Positions 55,188-64,000 of a stretch of DNA of 64,000 nt are shown here, piece after piece. Under the pieces are notes generated by a model. The model ran no database searches. It worked only from the letters and a program-made list of their open reading frames with translations, and was not told the origin of the DNA. This stretch comes from Lacinutrix sp. Bg11-31 (GTDB lineage: Bacteria; Bacteroidota; Bacteroidia; Flavobacteriales; Flavobacteriaceae). Position numbers and translations under genes: made by a program. Within the stretch, counting starts at the first letter, position 1, and each line of letters starts with the position of its first letter. The stretch spans positions 1,922,001 through 1,986,000 of the forward strand of contig NZ_CP025118.1 of the NCBI RefSeq assembly GCF_002831665.1. Direction: 5' to 3'.

Positions 55188-55307
55188 TTTTATAAAAATT
55201 CTTTTAGTGACTATGTCAATTTACTCGAAATAAGGTCTATGATTTAATTTCTAAAAGTATAAATTTGCAATTATCAAAAATCAACCATTCATATAAATCT
55301 TACTCTT

Positions 55308-55679
55308 TTGGAAAACACAAACGCAATTAAAGTAATTGATAAAATTCTTAATAATCTTGATAAATCTGGAATCAATACAGATACACTAATTGATGATATA
55401 AAAGCATTACGAGTTTTTGCTATAGAAGAGGAAGTTCCTTTAGTGGTTAAAGTACTTAGGCTTGCTTATGAACACATAGAAGAACATGAAGCTTTTCTTC
55501 TTCCTATTCCTCAGGACGAGCCTTTAGAAGAAGATGGAGAAGAAGAACCTACTGTAGAAGACAATGAAGTATCTCCTATAGAAAGTCTTAAGTATTTAAT
55601 AGCGCTTACTAGAAACCTTAATAACAAAGATAACATCTCTGACTTAAAAGAATACAAAGAGCTTTTATTAGCTTACTAA
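55308..55679 (+). CDS. Acidic small protein of unknown function
   Basis: 123 residues from a TTG start (no ATG in reach), 41 bp after a -7 element TAAATTTG (55260-55267). Mostly helical and strongly acidic in the middle (PQDEPLEEDGEEEPTVEDNE). No motif recognised. The frame has good codon use and no interruption. It stands alone between rpsT and rho; conserved linkage with these genes would be worth testing. Confidence 0.65.
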   Translation: MENTNAIKVIDKILNNLDKSGINTDTLIDDIKALRVFAIEEEVPLVVKVLRLAYEHIEEHEAFLLPIPQDEPLEEDGEEEPTVEDNEVSPIESLKYLIALTRNLNNKDNISDLKEYKELLLAY

Positions 55680-55752
55680 TAATTCAAAGCATACAATACT
55701 ATTAATTTTTAGGTCTTATTTTTTTTATAAAAACCTCAAAAATTTAATAACA

Positions 55753-55798
55753 AAAAAAAACAAGCATTGACTTTCTATTAGTCAATGCTTGTTTTTTT
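55753..55798 (+). terminator. Terminator after the acidic small-protein gene
   Basis: ACAAGCATTGAC...GTCAATGCTTGT stem with A and T runs. Confidence 0.88.
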
Positions 55799-55825
55799 TA
55801 AAACTAACTAAGAATTTCACTACAT

Positions 55826-55869
55826 AAAACAACAAAGCCTTGATTATATAATCAAGGCTTTGTTGTTTT
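55826..55869 (-). terminator. Terminator after rho
   Basis: Two perfect 19-bp arms (55826-55844 and 55851-55869, core AAAGCCTTGAT) around TATATA, 34 bp beyond the rho stop. Confidence 0.9.
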
Positions 55870-55903
55870 GTAATAAGTTTTTAAAACTAAATCAGGATAA
55901 ACC

Positions 55904-57622
55904 CTAACCGTTCATTGAGATTAAAAACTCTTCGTTATTTCTTGTTTGCTTAAAGCGCTCATTGATAAATTCCATTGCTTCTACTGGATTCATATCTGCA
56001 AGGTATTTACGCATTACCCACATTCTTTGAATTGTAACTTTATCTAATAATATATCATCACGACGTGTGCTTGAAGATGTTAAATCGATAGCTGGAAAAA
56101 TACGACGATTAGAAATCTTACGATCTAATTGAAGTTCCATGTTACCTGTTCCTTTAAATTCTTCGAAAATTACTTCGTCCATTTTAGAACCTGTTTCTGT
56201 TAAAGCTGTAGCAATAATGGTAAGCGAACCTCCATTTTCGATGTTACGCGCAGCACCAAAGAAACGTTTTGGTTTGTGTAATGCATTTGCATCTACTCCA
56301 CCAGAAAGTATTTTTCCCGAAGCTGGTTGCACAGAGTTATAAGCTCTTGCTAAACGCGTTATAGAATCTAATAAAATCACTACATCGTGTCCACATTCTA
56401 CTAAACGTTTTGCTTTTTCTAATACTATGTTTGCGATTTTCACGTGTTCGTGAGCTTCTTTATCGAAGGTTGAAGCAATAACTTCTCCGCGAACATTACG
56501 TTGCATGTCTGTTACTTCTTCTGGACGTTCATCGATTAGTAAAATCATTTGGTATACTTCAGGATGGTTAGCTGCAATTGCATTGGCAACATCCTTAAGT
56601 AGCATTGTTTTTCCAGTTTTTGGTTGCGATACAATCATACCACGTTGTCCTTTTCCTATTGGAGCGAACAAATCCATAATACGAGTAGAAATAGTAGCTT
56701 GCTTTCCTGCAATGTTAAATTTCTCTTGTGGAAATAATGGTGTTAGATGTTCAAAAGACACGCGGTCTCTAACCACATCTGGACTTTGTCCGTTAATTTT
56801 ATTCACTTTAATAAGTGGAAAATATTTTTCACCTTCTTTTGGAGGTCTTACGTTTCCTAACACTGTATCTCCTACTTTTAATCCGAATAAACGAATTTGA
56901 GATTGCGATACATAAATATCATCCGGAGAGGATAAGTAATTATAATCTGAAGAACGCAAAAATCCATAACCATCCTGCATAACATCTAACACACCTTCGC
57001 TTTCAATGATAGCATCAAATTCGAAATCTGGCTCACGGTAACGATTACGAGTGTCATCGTTTCCGTGCGTATTTCCATTTTTACCTTGGTTACGTTGATT
57101 ATTCTGGTTTTTATTTTGGTTTTTGTTCTGATTATTCTGGCGATTTGGGTTGTTATCCTTTTTATCGTCTTTTTTATTTTGATGATTATGAACAGGCTTT
57201 TTATGCTGTGGTTTTGGCTGCTGTACCTTAGGTTGCTGTGCTTTAACTGGCTCTTTTACTTGTTTATTATCGTCTTTATTCTCTTTAATTTCTTTGCTTT
57301 CCTCCTCTTTAAAAGCTATGGTCTCTTTTTCTGCTTTTGGCATAACTTTCGCTTGAGGCTTTGGTTGTGCTTTTGGTCTAGGATTTGGCTTATTTGCCGC
57401 AGCACGTTGTACACGCTCTCTTTTAGGTTTTTCTTCAACTGCAGGAACAGGAATATCTGCTTTTACAACTTCTACTGCCTTAGGGTTAGCTGCTTGTTTA
57501 TCTAAAATTTGATAAACTAAGTCTAATTTTTTTAATGAACGAAACTTTGGAATAGCTAGCTTTTTAGCCATATCCTGTAACTCAGGAAGCTTCATTTCTT
57601 TTAATTGTGAGATTTCAAACAT
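55904..57622 (-). CDS. rho: Transcription termination factor Rho with disordered insert
   Basis: 572 residues. The N-terminal Rho domain ([19 protein letters not shown], about 6-45) is separated from the RNA-binding fold (about 205-290, [20 protein letters not shown]) by about 150 residues rich in Lys, Gln, Asn and Pro ([20 protein letters not shown]). The ATPase part has Walker [18 protein letters not shown] and [17 protein letters not shown]. In Bacteroides a similar insert was reported to drive phase separation of Rho; here the same function is an inference. The gene is monocistronic. Confidence 0.96.
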   Translation of the reverse strand: MFEISQLKEMKLPELQDMAKKLAIPKFRSLKKLDLVYQILDKQAANPKAVEVVKADIPVPAVEEKPKRERVQRAAANKPNPRPKAQPKPQAKVMPKAEKETIAFKEEESKEIKENKDDNKQVKEPVKAQQPKVQQPKPQHKKPVHNHQNKKDDKKDNNPNRQNNQNKNQNKNQNNQRNQGKNGNTHGNDDTRNRYREPDFEFDAIIESEGVLDVMQDGYGFLRSSDYNYLSSPDDIYVSQSQIRLFGLKVGDTVLGNVRPPKEGEKYFPLIKVNKINGQSPDVVRDRVSFEHLTPLFPQEKFNIAGKQATISTRIMDLFAPIGKGQRGMIVSQPKTGKTMLLKDVANAIAANHPEVYQMILLIDERPEEVTDMQRNVRGEVIASTFDKEAHEHVKIANIVLEKAKRLVECGHDVVILLDSITRLARAYNSVQPASGKILSGGVDANALHKPKRFFGAARNIENGGSLTIIATALTETGSKMDEVIFEEFKGTGNMELQLDRKISNRRIFPAIDLTSSSTRRDDILLDKVTIQRMWVMRKYLADMNPVEAMEFINERFKQTRNNEEFLISMNG

Positions 57623-57825
57623 GAATTGTTTAATTGAATATTTTTAGAAAAATATGTTTTTGAAAATTTCCGAAGAAAATTATAATGTGATTCTGAAGAA
57701 TTAACGTATTGCTAATGTGACCATTGCAACGCGCTTGTGCAATTATACAACTTTATTTTAAATTTTTAGTTAAAATTTCCAAAAGAAGTTATATTTTTGA
57801 ACCAGAAATTATTCGATTAAAATAA

Positions 57826-58236
57826 ATGATACAACGCATTCAATCTGTCTATTTACTGCTTACTGCTGGAATTTCGGCTGGATTGATTTTTGTATTTCAT
57901 TTATGGATAACTAACGAAGATGTAAAAGTCTTCGCAATGGATGAGCTTTTGTATTTTGGACTATTTTTAGGTTCTGCTGCTCTATCTTTGTTATCCATAT
58001 TTATGTTTAAAAATAGGAAGTTGCAATTTGTATTGGGACGACTTAACATCATATTGAACGTTATTTTACTAGGATTTTTTGTATATCAATCTCTAAATGT
58101 ATCTGGAGAAGCTTTGGTTTCTGAGAAAGGTATTGGGATTTTTCTTCCAATTCTGTCTATTGTATTATTGGTTTTGGCTAATAAGGCGATTAAAAAGGAT
58201 GAAGATCTCGTAAAATCTGTAGATAGGTTACGATAA
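57826..58236 (+). CDS. DUF4293 membrane protein
   Basis: 136 residues with four transmembrane helices. The opening MIQRIQSVYLLLTAGISAGL is the DUF4293 signature, and the family usually sits beside rho in Bacteroidota, as here (divergent). A TATTTTTG -7 element lies at 57792-57799. Function unknown. Confidence 0.88.
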   Translation: MIQRIQSVYLLLTAGISAGLIFVFHLWITNEDVKVFAMDELLYFGLFLGSAALSLLSIFMFKNRKLQFVLGRLNIILNVILLGFFVYQSLNVSGEALVSEKGIGIFLPILSIVLLVLANKAIKKDEDLVKSVDRLR

Positions 58237-58266
58237 ACCTAACATCTTAGTAGTATTAGTGCGTGA

Positions 58267-58293
58267 GCCCAAGGTGAAGATCTTGGGCTTTTT
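58267..58293 (+). terminator. Terminator after DUF4293 gene
   Basis: GCCCAAG...CTTGGGC stem followed by six Ts. Confidence 0.85.
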
Positions 58294-58371
58294 TATGTTC
58301 CTATTTTTTCTATCCTTAGTTCTTTCCAAAGAAAAGGAAACATTCTTGAGGCTGGTATAGAATCGAAACTT

Positions 58372-58869
58372 TTAATGCCTTTTTGGGAATTCTATAACCT
58401 CTAAATTCTCAATTTTGGTTCCATCTATAGTAAACCGAAGCATGGTTCTTACATTATGAAAACCGTGTATACCAACTGCTCCTGGATTCATATGGATTAA
58501 ATTTAATTTTTTATCTGGCATTACCTTTAGAATATGCGAATGTCCACAAATAAAAATACGTGGAGGATTTTTATATATCTCCTCTCTTACTCTTACATTG
58601 TATTTATTTGGATAACCACCAATATGTGTAATCCATACATCTACATCTTCGCACATAAAACGATTATTCTCTGGGAATTCTAAACGCACTTTATCACCAT
58701 CAATATTTCCGTAAACACCTCTTAATGGTTTTAGTTTTGCAATTTCATCTGTTACTTTTAAATCTCCAATATCTCCTGCATGCCAAACCTCGTCTGCTTG
58801 TTTAACGTATTTTAGTATATCGTTATCAATATGACTATGAGTGTCTGATAATAGTAGGATTTTTTTCAT
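58372..58869 (-). CDS. YfcE/MJ0936-type metallophosphoesterase
   Basis: 165 residues. Metal-binding motifs in order: LLSDTHSHID (D-x-H), WHAGDIGD (GD), VYGNIDG (GN-x-D), WITHIGG, and ICGHSHILK with GHSH. This is the compact family of cytosolic phosphodiesterases; the natural substrate is usually unknown. It is divergent from truA. Confidence 0.9.
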   Translation of the reverse strand: MKKILLLSDTHSHIDNDILKYVKQADEVWHAGDIGDLKVTDEIAKLKPLRGVYGNIDGDKVRLEFPENNRFMCEDVDVWITHIGGYPNKYNVRVREEIYKNPPRIFICGHSHILKVMPDKKLNLIHMNPGAVGIHGFHNVRTMLRFTIDGTKIENLEVIEFPKRH

Positions 58870-59009
58870 TTAAGTAGAACTTGTTTTTAGTGATTAGTAC
58901 TTCCGCGAAAGCGTCAACCTTATTGTTTCGCTTTTATTATTATTTAGCATTTCTTTAGGAACAAAAACAATTATCTTTGTTTCTTTAGAAAACAAAAATA
59001 CAAGTTTCT

Positions 59010-59762
59010 TTGCGATATTTTATAGAACTCTCATATAACGGAAAAGCATATCATGGATGGCAAATACAGCCTAATGCTATTTCTGTACAAGAAGTTTTAG
59101 AAAAAGGACTTTCGACTTTATTAAGAGAGCCTATTTCTACAATGGGAGCTGGTAGAACAGATGCTGGAGTTCATGCAAAACAATTGTTTGCACATTTTAA
59201 TACTGAAGTAATCTTCGATATACCGCAAATTATATATAAATTAAATTCGTTTTTACCTGTAGATATTGCTATTAAAAATATCTTTAAAGTAAAAGCAGAT
59301 TTGCATGCTAGGTTTCATGCCATTAGCAGACAGTATTTATATAGAATCGCTTTAGAAAAAAGCCCGTTTAATACAGAACAAGCTTTTTTACTAAAACCGA
59401 AATTAGATATTAAAAGACTAAAAGAAGCTACCAAAATATTATTGGACTATAAAGATTTTCAATGCTTTTCTAAAAGTAATACAGATGTAAAAACGTATAA
59501 TTGTGATATAATGAAGGCTGAATGGCAGGTTGTAGGGAACGAACTTCATTTTACAATTAAAGCAGATCGTTTTTTAAGAAATATGGTTCGCGCCATTGTT
59601 GGAACACTTATTAATATTGGCATTGGCAAAGTTGAAGTGGAAACGCTTCACGATATTATTAAATCTAAAAACCGAAGCGAAGCTGGATTTTCTGTTCCTG
59701 CTCACGCTTTATACTTAACAAAAATTGAATATCCAGAAACAATTAAATTAGACATTGAGTAA
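59010..59762 (+). CDS. truA: tRNA pseudouridine(38-40) synthase
   Basis: 250 residues from a TTG start (59010-59012); no in-frame ATG precedes RYFIELSYNGKAYHGWQIQP, which is the family N terminus. The catalytic aspartate is in MGAGRTDAGVHAKQLFAHF. FLRNMVRAIVGTLINIG is the conserved C-terminal motif. It modifies the anticodon arm of many tRNAs. The last 8 bp overlap the ABC transporter gene, giving translational coupling. Confidence 0.96.
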   Translation: MRYFIELSYNGKAYHGWQIQPNAISVQEVLEKGLSTLLREPISTMGAGRTDAGVHAKQLFAHFNTEVIFDIPQIIYKLNSFLPVDIAIKNIFKVKADLHARFHAISRQYLYRIALEKSPFNTEQAFLLKPKLDIKRLKEATKILLDYKDFQCFSKSNTDVKTYNCDIMKAEWQVVGNELHFTIKADRFLRNMVRAIVGTLINIGIGKVEVETLHDIIKSKNRSEAGFSVPAHALYLTKIEYPETIKLDIE

Positions 59763-61521
59763 TAAAAAAGAGAACATATTCGACATTACCTTATTCAAGC
59801 GTTTGTTTGAATATACAAAACCGTATAAAACTGTTTTTTACGGTGTACTTCTATCTGTTTTAATTATTGCAGGTTTAAGTATTGCTACACCTAAATTACT
59901 ACAAATAGTAATTGACGATCACATAAAAACAATGCAAGAAGAAGGCTTCTTGTATTACATTATTTTAATGATTTCTTTACTTCTATTACAAACAATTTTT
60001 CAATTTTTCTTTCAGTTTTATGCTGCTTGGCTTGGACAGAATATTGTGCAGGATGTTAGGATTTTACTGTTTAATCATATGCTAAAATTCAAAATGAAGT
60101 ATTATGATAATTCTTCGGTTGGAATGCTAATAACACGAGCTGTAACAGACATGGAGCGCATTGCAGATATTTTTGGACAAGGCTTGTTTATGATTATGCG
60201 AGATTTAACTGTCATGTTAGTTATATCTATTTACATGCTCTCTACCAATATAAAACTTAGCTTAATAGTGTTTGTAACCATGCCAATTGTTTTGTATGCA
60301 ACTAAGATTTTTCAACGTTATATGAAAACGGCTTTCGAGCAAGTGAGAACAGAAGTTTCAAACCTTAACTCTTTTGTACAAGAGCGCGTTACAGGAATGA
60401 AAATTCTTCAATTATTTACAAGAGAGACAACAGAAAACAGAAATTTTAAAGCTATTAACGAGCGACATAAAAAAGGTTGGTTAAAAACAATTTGGTATAA
60501 TTCAATTTTCTTTCCAATTGCTGATTTCCTAGCGAGTATCACCACAGGATTAGTAGCATACTTTGGAGCATTAATGGTTCTTGTTGAAGGTACCGCAACT
60601 GTAGGTCAACTATTCTCGTTTATGATGATGATTCCGCTATTATTTAGACCGCTAAGACAAATTGCAGATAAATTTAACACGCTACAAATGGGAATGGTAG
60701 CTGCCAAACGTGTATTTAAAATTATTGACACCACATCTCAAATTGATGATACAGGAACAATAGAAGTTTCAAAATTTAAAGGTGACATTACTTTTAAAGA
60801 TGTTCACTTTAGTTATGTTGAAAATGAGGAAGTACTAAAAGGCATTTCTCTTGATGTAAAATCAGGAGAAACTGTTGCTATTGTAGGCTCTACTGGAGCT
60901 GGAAAATCTACTATTATAAATTTATTAAACAGGTTTTACGAAATAAATAGTGGTGAAATTTTAGTGGATAATATCGATATTAAAACGGTAACTTTATCTT
61001 CATTAAGAAGTAAAATTGCAGTAGTGTTACAAGATGTCTTTTTGTTTGCCGATACTATTATGGTAAATATTTCTTTAAATAATCCTAATATTTCTGAAGC
61101 ACAAGTAATACAAGCTGCTAAAGATATTGGTATTCACGATTTTATTTCTAGTTTACCAAATGGTTACAATTACAATGTAAAAGAACGTGGTGCTATGTTA
61201 AGTTCTGGACAACGACAATTAATCTCTTTTTTGAGAGCTTATGTTACTAATCCTAGTATTTTAATTTTAGATGAAGCAACCTCTTCGGTAGATTCGTATT
61301 CTGAGCAATTAATACAAAATGCTACAGATAAAATTACTAAAGGCAGAACTTCTATTGTTATTGCTCACAGATTAGCGACCATACAGAAAGCTGATAAAAT
61401 TATAGTAATGGATGCTGGTGAAATTGTAGAGCAAGGTACTCACGAAGAACTACTTAAAAAAGAAAATGGGTATTATAGAAATCTTTATGAAGTACAGTTT
61501 TTAAAAGCTGATGTGGCTTAA
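59755..61521 (+). CDS. ABC exporter (MsbA-like, permease fused to ATPase)
   Basis: 588 residues from a TTG start inside the end of truA. The N-terminal ABC1 membrane domain (about 15-320) has six helices. The ATPase (about 340-580) shows Walker A VGSTGAGKSTIINLL, Q-loop VVLQDVFLF, signature LSSGQRQLISFLRAY, Walker B ILILDEATSSVD and the H-loop in VIAHRLATI. Homodimeric lipid or drug exporters have this layout. The substrate is not predictable from sequence. Confidence 0.93.
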   Translation: MSNKKENIFDITLFKRLFEYTKPYKTVFYGVLLSVLIIAGLSIATPKLLQIVIDDHIKTMQEEGFLYYIILMISLLLLQTIFQFFFQFYAAWLGQNIVQDVRILLFNHMLKFKMKYYDNSSVGMLITRAVTDMERIADIFGQGLFMIMRDLTVMLVISIYMLSTNIKLSLIVFVTMPIVLYATKIFQRYMKTAFEQVRTEVSNLNSFVQERVTGMKILQLFTRETTENRNFKAINERHKKGWLKTIWYNSIFFPIADFLASITTGLVAYFGALMVLVEGTATVGQLFSFMMMIPLLFRPLRQIADKFNTLQMGMVAAKRVFKIIDTTSQIDDTGTIEVSKFKGDITFKDVHFSYVENEEVLKGISLDVKSGETVAIVGSTGAGKSTIINLLNRFYEINSGEILVDNIDIKTVTLSSLRSKIAVVLQDVFLFADTIMVNISLNNPNISEAQVIQAAKDIGIHDFISSLPNGYNYNVKERGAMLSSGQRQLISFLRAYVTNPSILILDEATSSVDSYSEQLIQNATDKITKGRTSIVIAHRLATIQKADKIIVMDAGEIVEQGTHEELLKKENGYYRNLYEVQFLKADVA

Positions 61522-62273
61522 GTAGAAAAACTAAATTCTATACCAAATATTTGTACTAATATTAGCGCAAAAACTACTCCTATAACTACAACAGCTAATA
61601 CTACAAATAGCAGTGTTTTACTATAGTATCTCCTATTGCTAAACCATATATTCTTTTTAAAATATAGCCCAAATAAAGAATAGGAAAGAAAAAATAAAGC
61701 TAATAGTAAAAAAATTAAGCCCAAAAACCATGAGTAACAATGTGGACAAAGCTGTTATAATTATTACTTGAGCCGAATAATATAGGTTAACAACAATATG
61801 CTCTGTATAGTTATGTGTTCTTTTATTTGTTATATAAAAAACTAACCACGTCATAAAAGCAGTAATAGGAACTGTAACGATATATATATTAAACTCTAAT
61901 AATTACTTATTACTAATTGAATTTGCCCTTGTGTTTTAGCAAAACCTTCAGGATCTTTAATATTTAAAGCATCTTTAAAAAAGATATTCATAATAAACAA
62001 CTGCAATCCAAATAGGGTTAATACAATTGTAAAGTAGTTAATGACATTAACATACTTTTTACGTGTTCCGTTAATATAACTTCCAATAACCTTTTCTGGG
62101 CTTGTAAATAAATAAAATGTTTTTAAAAACTGATTATCATAATTCATATAACGGTAAGCAAAATCTTCGAATAGATTTAGCATCGTTAGCCTATTTTTAA
62201 TCACTTTTGCTCCACAACCATTACAGAAGTTTATTTGTTATGGCAATAGCCTTTTACAATTTTTACAAACCAT
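61518..62273 (-). pseudogene. Decayed DUF3667 membrane-protein gene
   Basis: ATG at 62271-62273 begins a DUF3667 zinc ribbon (MVCKNCKRLLP), but TAA at 62238-62240 interrupts it. The frame resumes INFCNGCGAKVIKNRLTMLN and YINGTRKKYVNVINYFTIVL until a stop at 61896. From about 61895 to 61725 the domain continues in a second frame (MTWLVFYITNKRTHNYTEHI), and then back in the first frame (YSLFGLYFKKNIWFSNRRYY) to 61518. One nonsense codon plus two frameshifts. It starts 2 bp after the cdaA stop and was probably part of that operon. Confidence 0.8.
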
Positions 62274-62275
62274 AT

Positions 62276-63067
62276 TTAAATTAAGTCTTCTTTAATAATT
62301 TCTATTAACTCTGTAGAATCTTTAAAATCTACAAACGTTCCGTTTTTAAAACAAGAAATTTGTCCAGTTTCTTCACTAACTGTTATTGCAATAGCATCAG
62401 TACGTTCTGTAATACCAACTGCTGCTCTGTGTCTTAATCCAAAACGTTGTGGAATGGTTTTCTCGTTATTAACAGGTAAAATTACACGTGTTGCTTTAAC
62501 AATATTATTTTCTATAATTATTGCACCATCATGAAGCGGACTATTTTTAAAGAAGATACTTTCTATAATAGGCTGCGTAACTTTAATATTCATCTCGTCT
62601 CCTGTACTAACCAAAAAATCAAGATTATTTTCACGCTCTAAAACTATTAGTGCACCTGTTTTAGATGTTGCCATTTTGTTACAAGCCGCAATTATAACCT
62701 CAATATCTGTAGAAGATGCAGAAACTCCTTCCATTTTTAAAAACTTAATATGTTTTAAAAAACCACGTTTAGAGGCGAAGTTTGTAGAGCCAATCATTAA
62801 TAAAAATTTTCTAACCTCTTGCTGAAACACTACAATTAAAGCTATAAACCCAACACTAATAAAACCGCCAAGAATTTTTGTTAGCAATACCATTTTAAGC
62901 GCTTCTACAATTAAATAGATGAAGTAAATAAACACAATACCAAGAAAAATATTAATGGCAACTGTGCCTCTAACTAATCTATATATATAATATAAAAGCA
63001 AGGCAACTAAGAAGACATCTATATAGTCTATTATGCCGAAGTTTAGTATGGTGTCGAAAATTTCCAA
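62276..63067 (-). CDS. cdaA: Diadenylate cyclase CdaA (c-di-AMP synthase)
   Basis: 263 residues. Three N-terminal transmembrane helices (about 10-85) precede the DAC domain, with catalytic motifs SPLHDGAIIIENN (DGA) and FGLRHRAAVGITERTDAIAI (RHR). It joins two ATP into c-di-AMP, which controls potassium and osmolyte balance. The order folP, small lipoprotein, cdaA is common in Bacteroidota. A dead DUF3667 gene follows. Confidence 0.95.
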   Translation of the reverse strand: MEIFDTILNFGIIDYIDVFLVALLLYYIYRLVRGTVAINIFLGIVFIYFIYLIVEALKMVLLTKILGGFISVGFIALIVVFQQEVRKFLLMIGSTNFASKRGFLKHIKFLKMEGVSASSTDIEVIIAACNKMATSKTGALIVLERENNLDFLVSTGDEMNIKVTQPIIESIFFKNSPLHDGAIIIENNIVKATRVILPVNNEKTIPQRFGLRHRAAVGITERTDAIAITVSEETGQISCFKNGTFVDFKDSTELIEIIKEDLI

Positions 63068-63100
63068 TGGTAAATATTGATTTTAGAATGATTAAATATA

Positions 63101-63757
63101 TTAATTAAAGAGATACTCTTCATTATTAATTATAGTATTCTCTAAATTTAATTGAGATAGCTTAGATTTAAAAGTGATATAATCTTGAAAAGATAATTTT
63201 TGATTGAAAGCTAAATTTAGTGTTTTGGTGTTTTCGTTTTTAGATAACACCTCTTCTAATTGACTAGCCAGATTTGGCATACTAGTTTCTTGATCTAAAC
63301 TATCTAATGCTAAAATTTGAATTCTATTTGTATCAATAAATGCTAAACTGATATTATTTTTCAAATCAAACTCTTTGCTCTCATAAACATAAACCACATC
63401 AGTAAAATCAAGAAACCCTAAATTTTTAATACTTGTATCGTTACACGTATAATAATTACGAGCGCTTTCATTTTTATGGCTAGAGTTTCGCTTTTTCTCT
63501 TGTAATTCAATAATTGACGGAATTACTTGTTTTAGAGTTAAACGTTTGTCCACATTTACTAACCAATGCGTTGAGATTATTAAATTACCTTTATTTAATT
63601 CTAAACTATCTGGTTTGGTTTCATCGTAAAAAATATACGCTGGAGACACATCTGTTATTTCAGTAATTGTGGCATTTTCTATTTCTGGAAGTAATACAGA
63701 TTTGTCACTACAACCCAATAAAACGATTACAGATAAAACGATTAATAATTTTTTCAT
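63101..63757 (-). CDS. Lipoprotein between folP and cdaA
   Basis: 218 residues with lipobox VIVLLGC (Cys near 16). Its start codon directly follows the folP stop with no gap. The C-terminal part (KTLNLAFNQKLSFQDYITFK, SKLSQLNLENTIIN) resembles the periplasmic beta-alpha fold of ExbD-like proteins, but the match is weak. Linkage with cdaA suggests a role at the envelope, perhaps in cyclase regulation (inference). Confidence 0.7.
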   Translation of the reverse strand: MKKLLIVLSVIVLLGCSDKSVLLPEIENATITEITDVSPAYIFYDETKPDSLELNKGNLIISTHWLVNVDKRLTLKQVIPSIIELQEKKRNSSHKNESARNYYTCNDTSIKNLGFLDFTDVVYVYESKEFDLKNNISLAFIDTNRIQILALDSLDQETSMPNLASQLEEVLSKNENTKTLNLAFNQKLSFQDYITFKSKLSQLNLENTIINNEEYLFN

Positions 63758-64000
63758 TTATTTAAGTTGATTAAAAAGTGTGACACATTCTACTGCTTCT
63801 TTAACATCGTGAACTCTTAAAATAGCAGCTCCTTTTTGCAAGGCAACCATATTTAACGCTGTTGTTCCATTTAGAGCTTCAGATGCAGAAGTTTCTAATG
63901 TTTTGTAAATCATAGATTTTCTAGACATGCCAGCCAACAAAGGCAAATCGGTTATTTTAAAACCTTCTAAAACGTTTAATAATTCGAAATTCTGATTTAA
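63758..64000 (-). CDS. folP: Dihydropteroate synthase, C-terminal part (cut by window edge)
   Basis: About 80 C-terminal residues of DHPS: FKITDLPLLAGMSRKSMIYK with the conserved S-R-K motif binding the pterin pyrophosphate, then ALNGTTALNMVALQKGAAIL and RVHDVKEAVECVTLF. It joins p-aminobenzoate to the pterin in folate synthesis. The 5' end lies outside the window. It is the first visible gene of the folP-lipoprotein-cdaA operon. Confidence 0.93.
   Translation of the reverse strand, partial: LNQNFELLNVLEGFKITDLPLLAGMSRKSMIYKTLETSASEALNGTTALNMVALQKGAAILRVHDVKEAVECVTLFNQLK

Noticed and set aside
57065..57505. Plus-strand hydrophobic ORF opposite rho
   Set aside because: It is the antisense of the Lys/Gln/Asn-rich insert, where AAA/CAA codons read as TTT/TTG.

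Overview
The window looks like a chromosome segment from a marine-type Flavobacteriaceae (Bacteroidota). The evidence is the low G+C content, promoters of the TTG-N19-TAnnTTTG type, weak A-rich ribosome sites, many families typical of the group (DUF4252, DUF3078, DUF4197, DUF4293, DUF3667, GSIII glutamine synthetase, Rho with a disordered insert) and a type II-C CRISPR-Cas system. The genus cannot be fixed from the sequence alone.

Layout. 1-9.3 kb: secreted and outer-membrane proteins, a SRPBCC/GyrI-like fusion, a large protein with an internal duplication, CrcB, an MFS transporter and a dead VOC (glyoxalase-fold) gene. 9.3-11.1 kb: a RES/Xre toxin-antitoxin pair, a broken sigZ sigma-factor gene and, just upstream of it, a 28-residue peptide with nine cysteines. 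11.1-21.2 kb: cas1-cas2 (+), an array of 59 repeats and 58 spacers, cas9 (-), and a tracrRNA (+) with its own promoter and terminator. The crRNA strand is the minus strand, so the leader lies on the cas9 side, where a perfect 19-bp inverted repeat pairs the leader with the first repeat. 21.2-34.6 kb: housekeeping genes (OsmC, icmF, purU, a BtuF-like receptor, pyrF, prfA, DUF3078, purM), with small flavobacterial repeat elements, one of them inside icmF.

34.7-46.9 kb is a curli (functional amyloid) locus read on the minus strand: four large curlin-repeat proteins of about 500 residues, each with its own terminator, then a CsgB-like minor subunit, CsgE, CsgF, CsgG and a beta-propeller lipoprotein. 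CsgE carries an N-terminal domain resembling the CsgC/CsgH amyloid inhibitors, and CsgG carries a C-terminal beta-barrel-like extension. All four curlins end in a conserved cysteine-containing tail, and two of them share a 533-bp identical tract. The likely working order is that Sec-exported curlins and nucleator are kept soluble by the CsgE fusion, secreted through CsgG and anchored by CsgF.

47-64 kb: divergent GSIII and GSII glutamine synthetases, a FadL-like porin, an Arg/Thr/Ser-tailed lipoprotein, proS, tRNA-Glu plus rpsT behind two tandem consensus promoters, rho, a phosphoesterase, truA, an ABC exporter, and the folP-lipoprotein-cdaA operon followed by a decayed DUF3667 gene.

The most notable points are the modular curli machinery, the leader-repeat hairpin of the CRISPR array, and the cysteine-rich micropeptide next to the dead sigma factor. 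Several broken genes (VOC, sigZ, DUF3667, two small ORFs) show ongoing gene loss, or sequencing errors that need resequencing to exclude.
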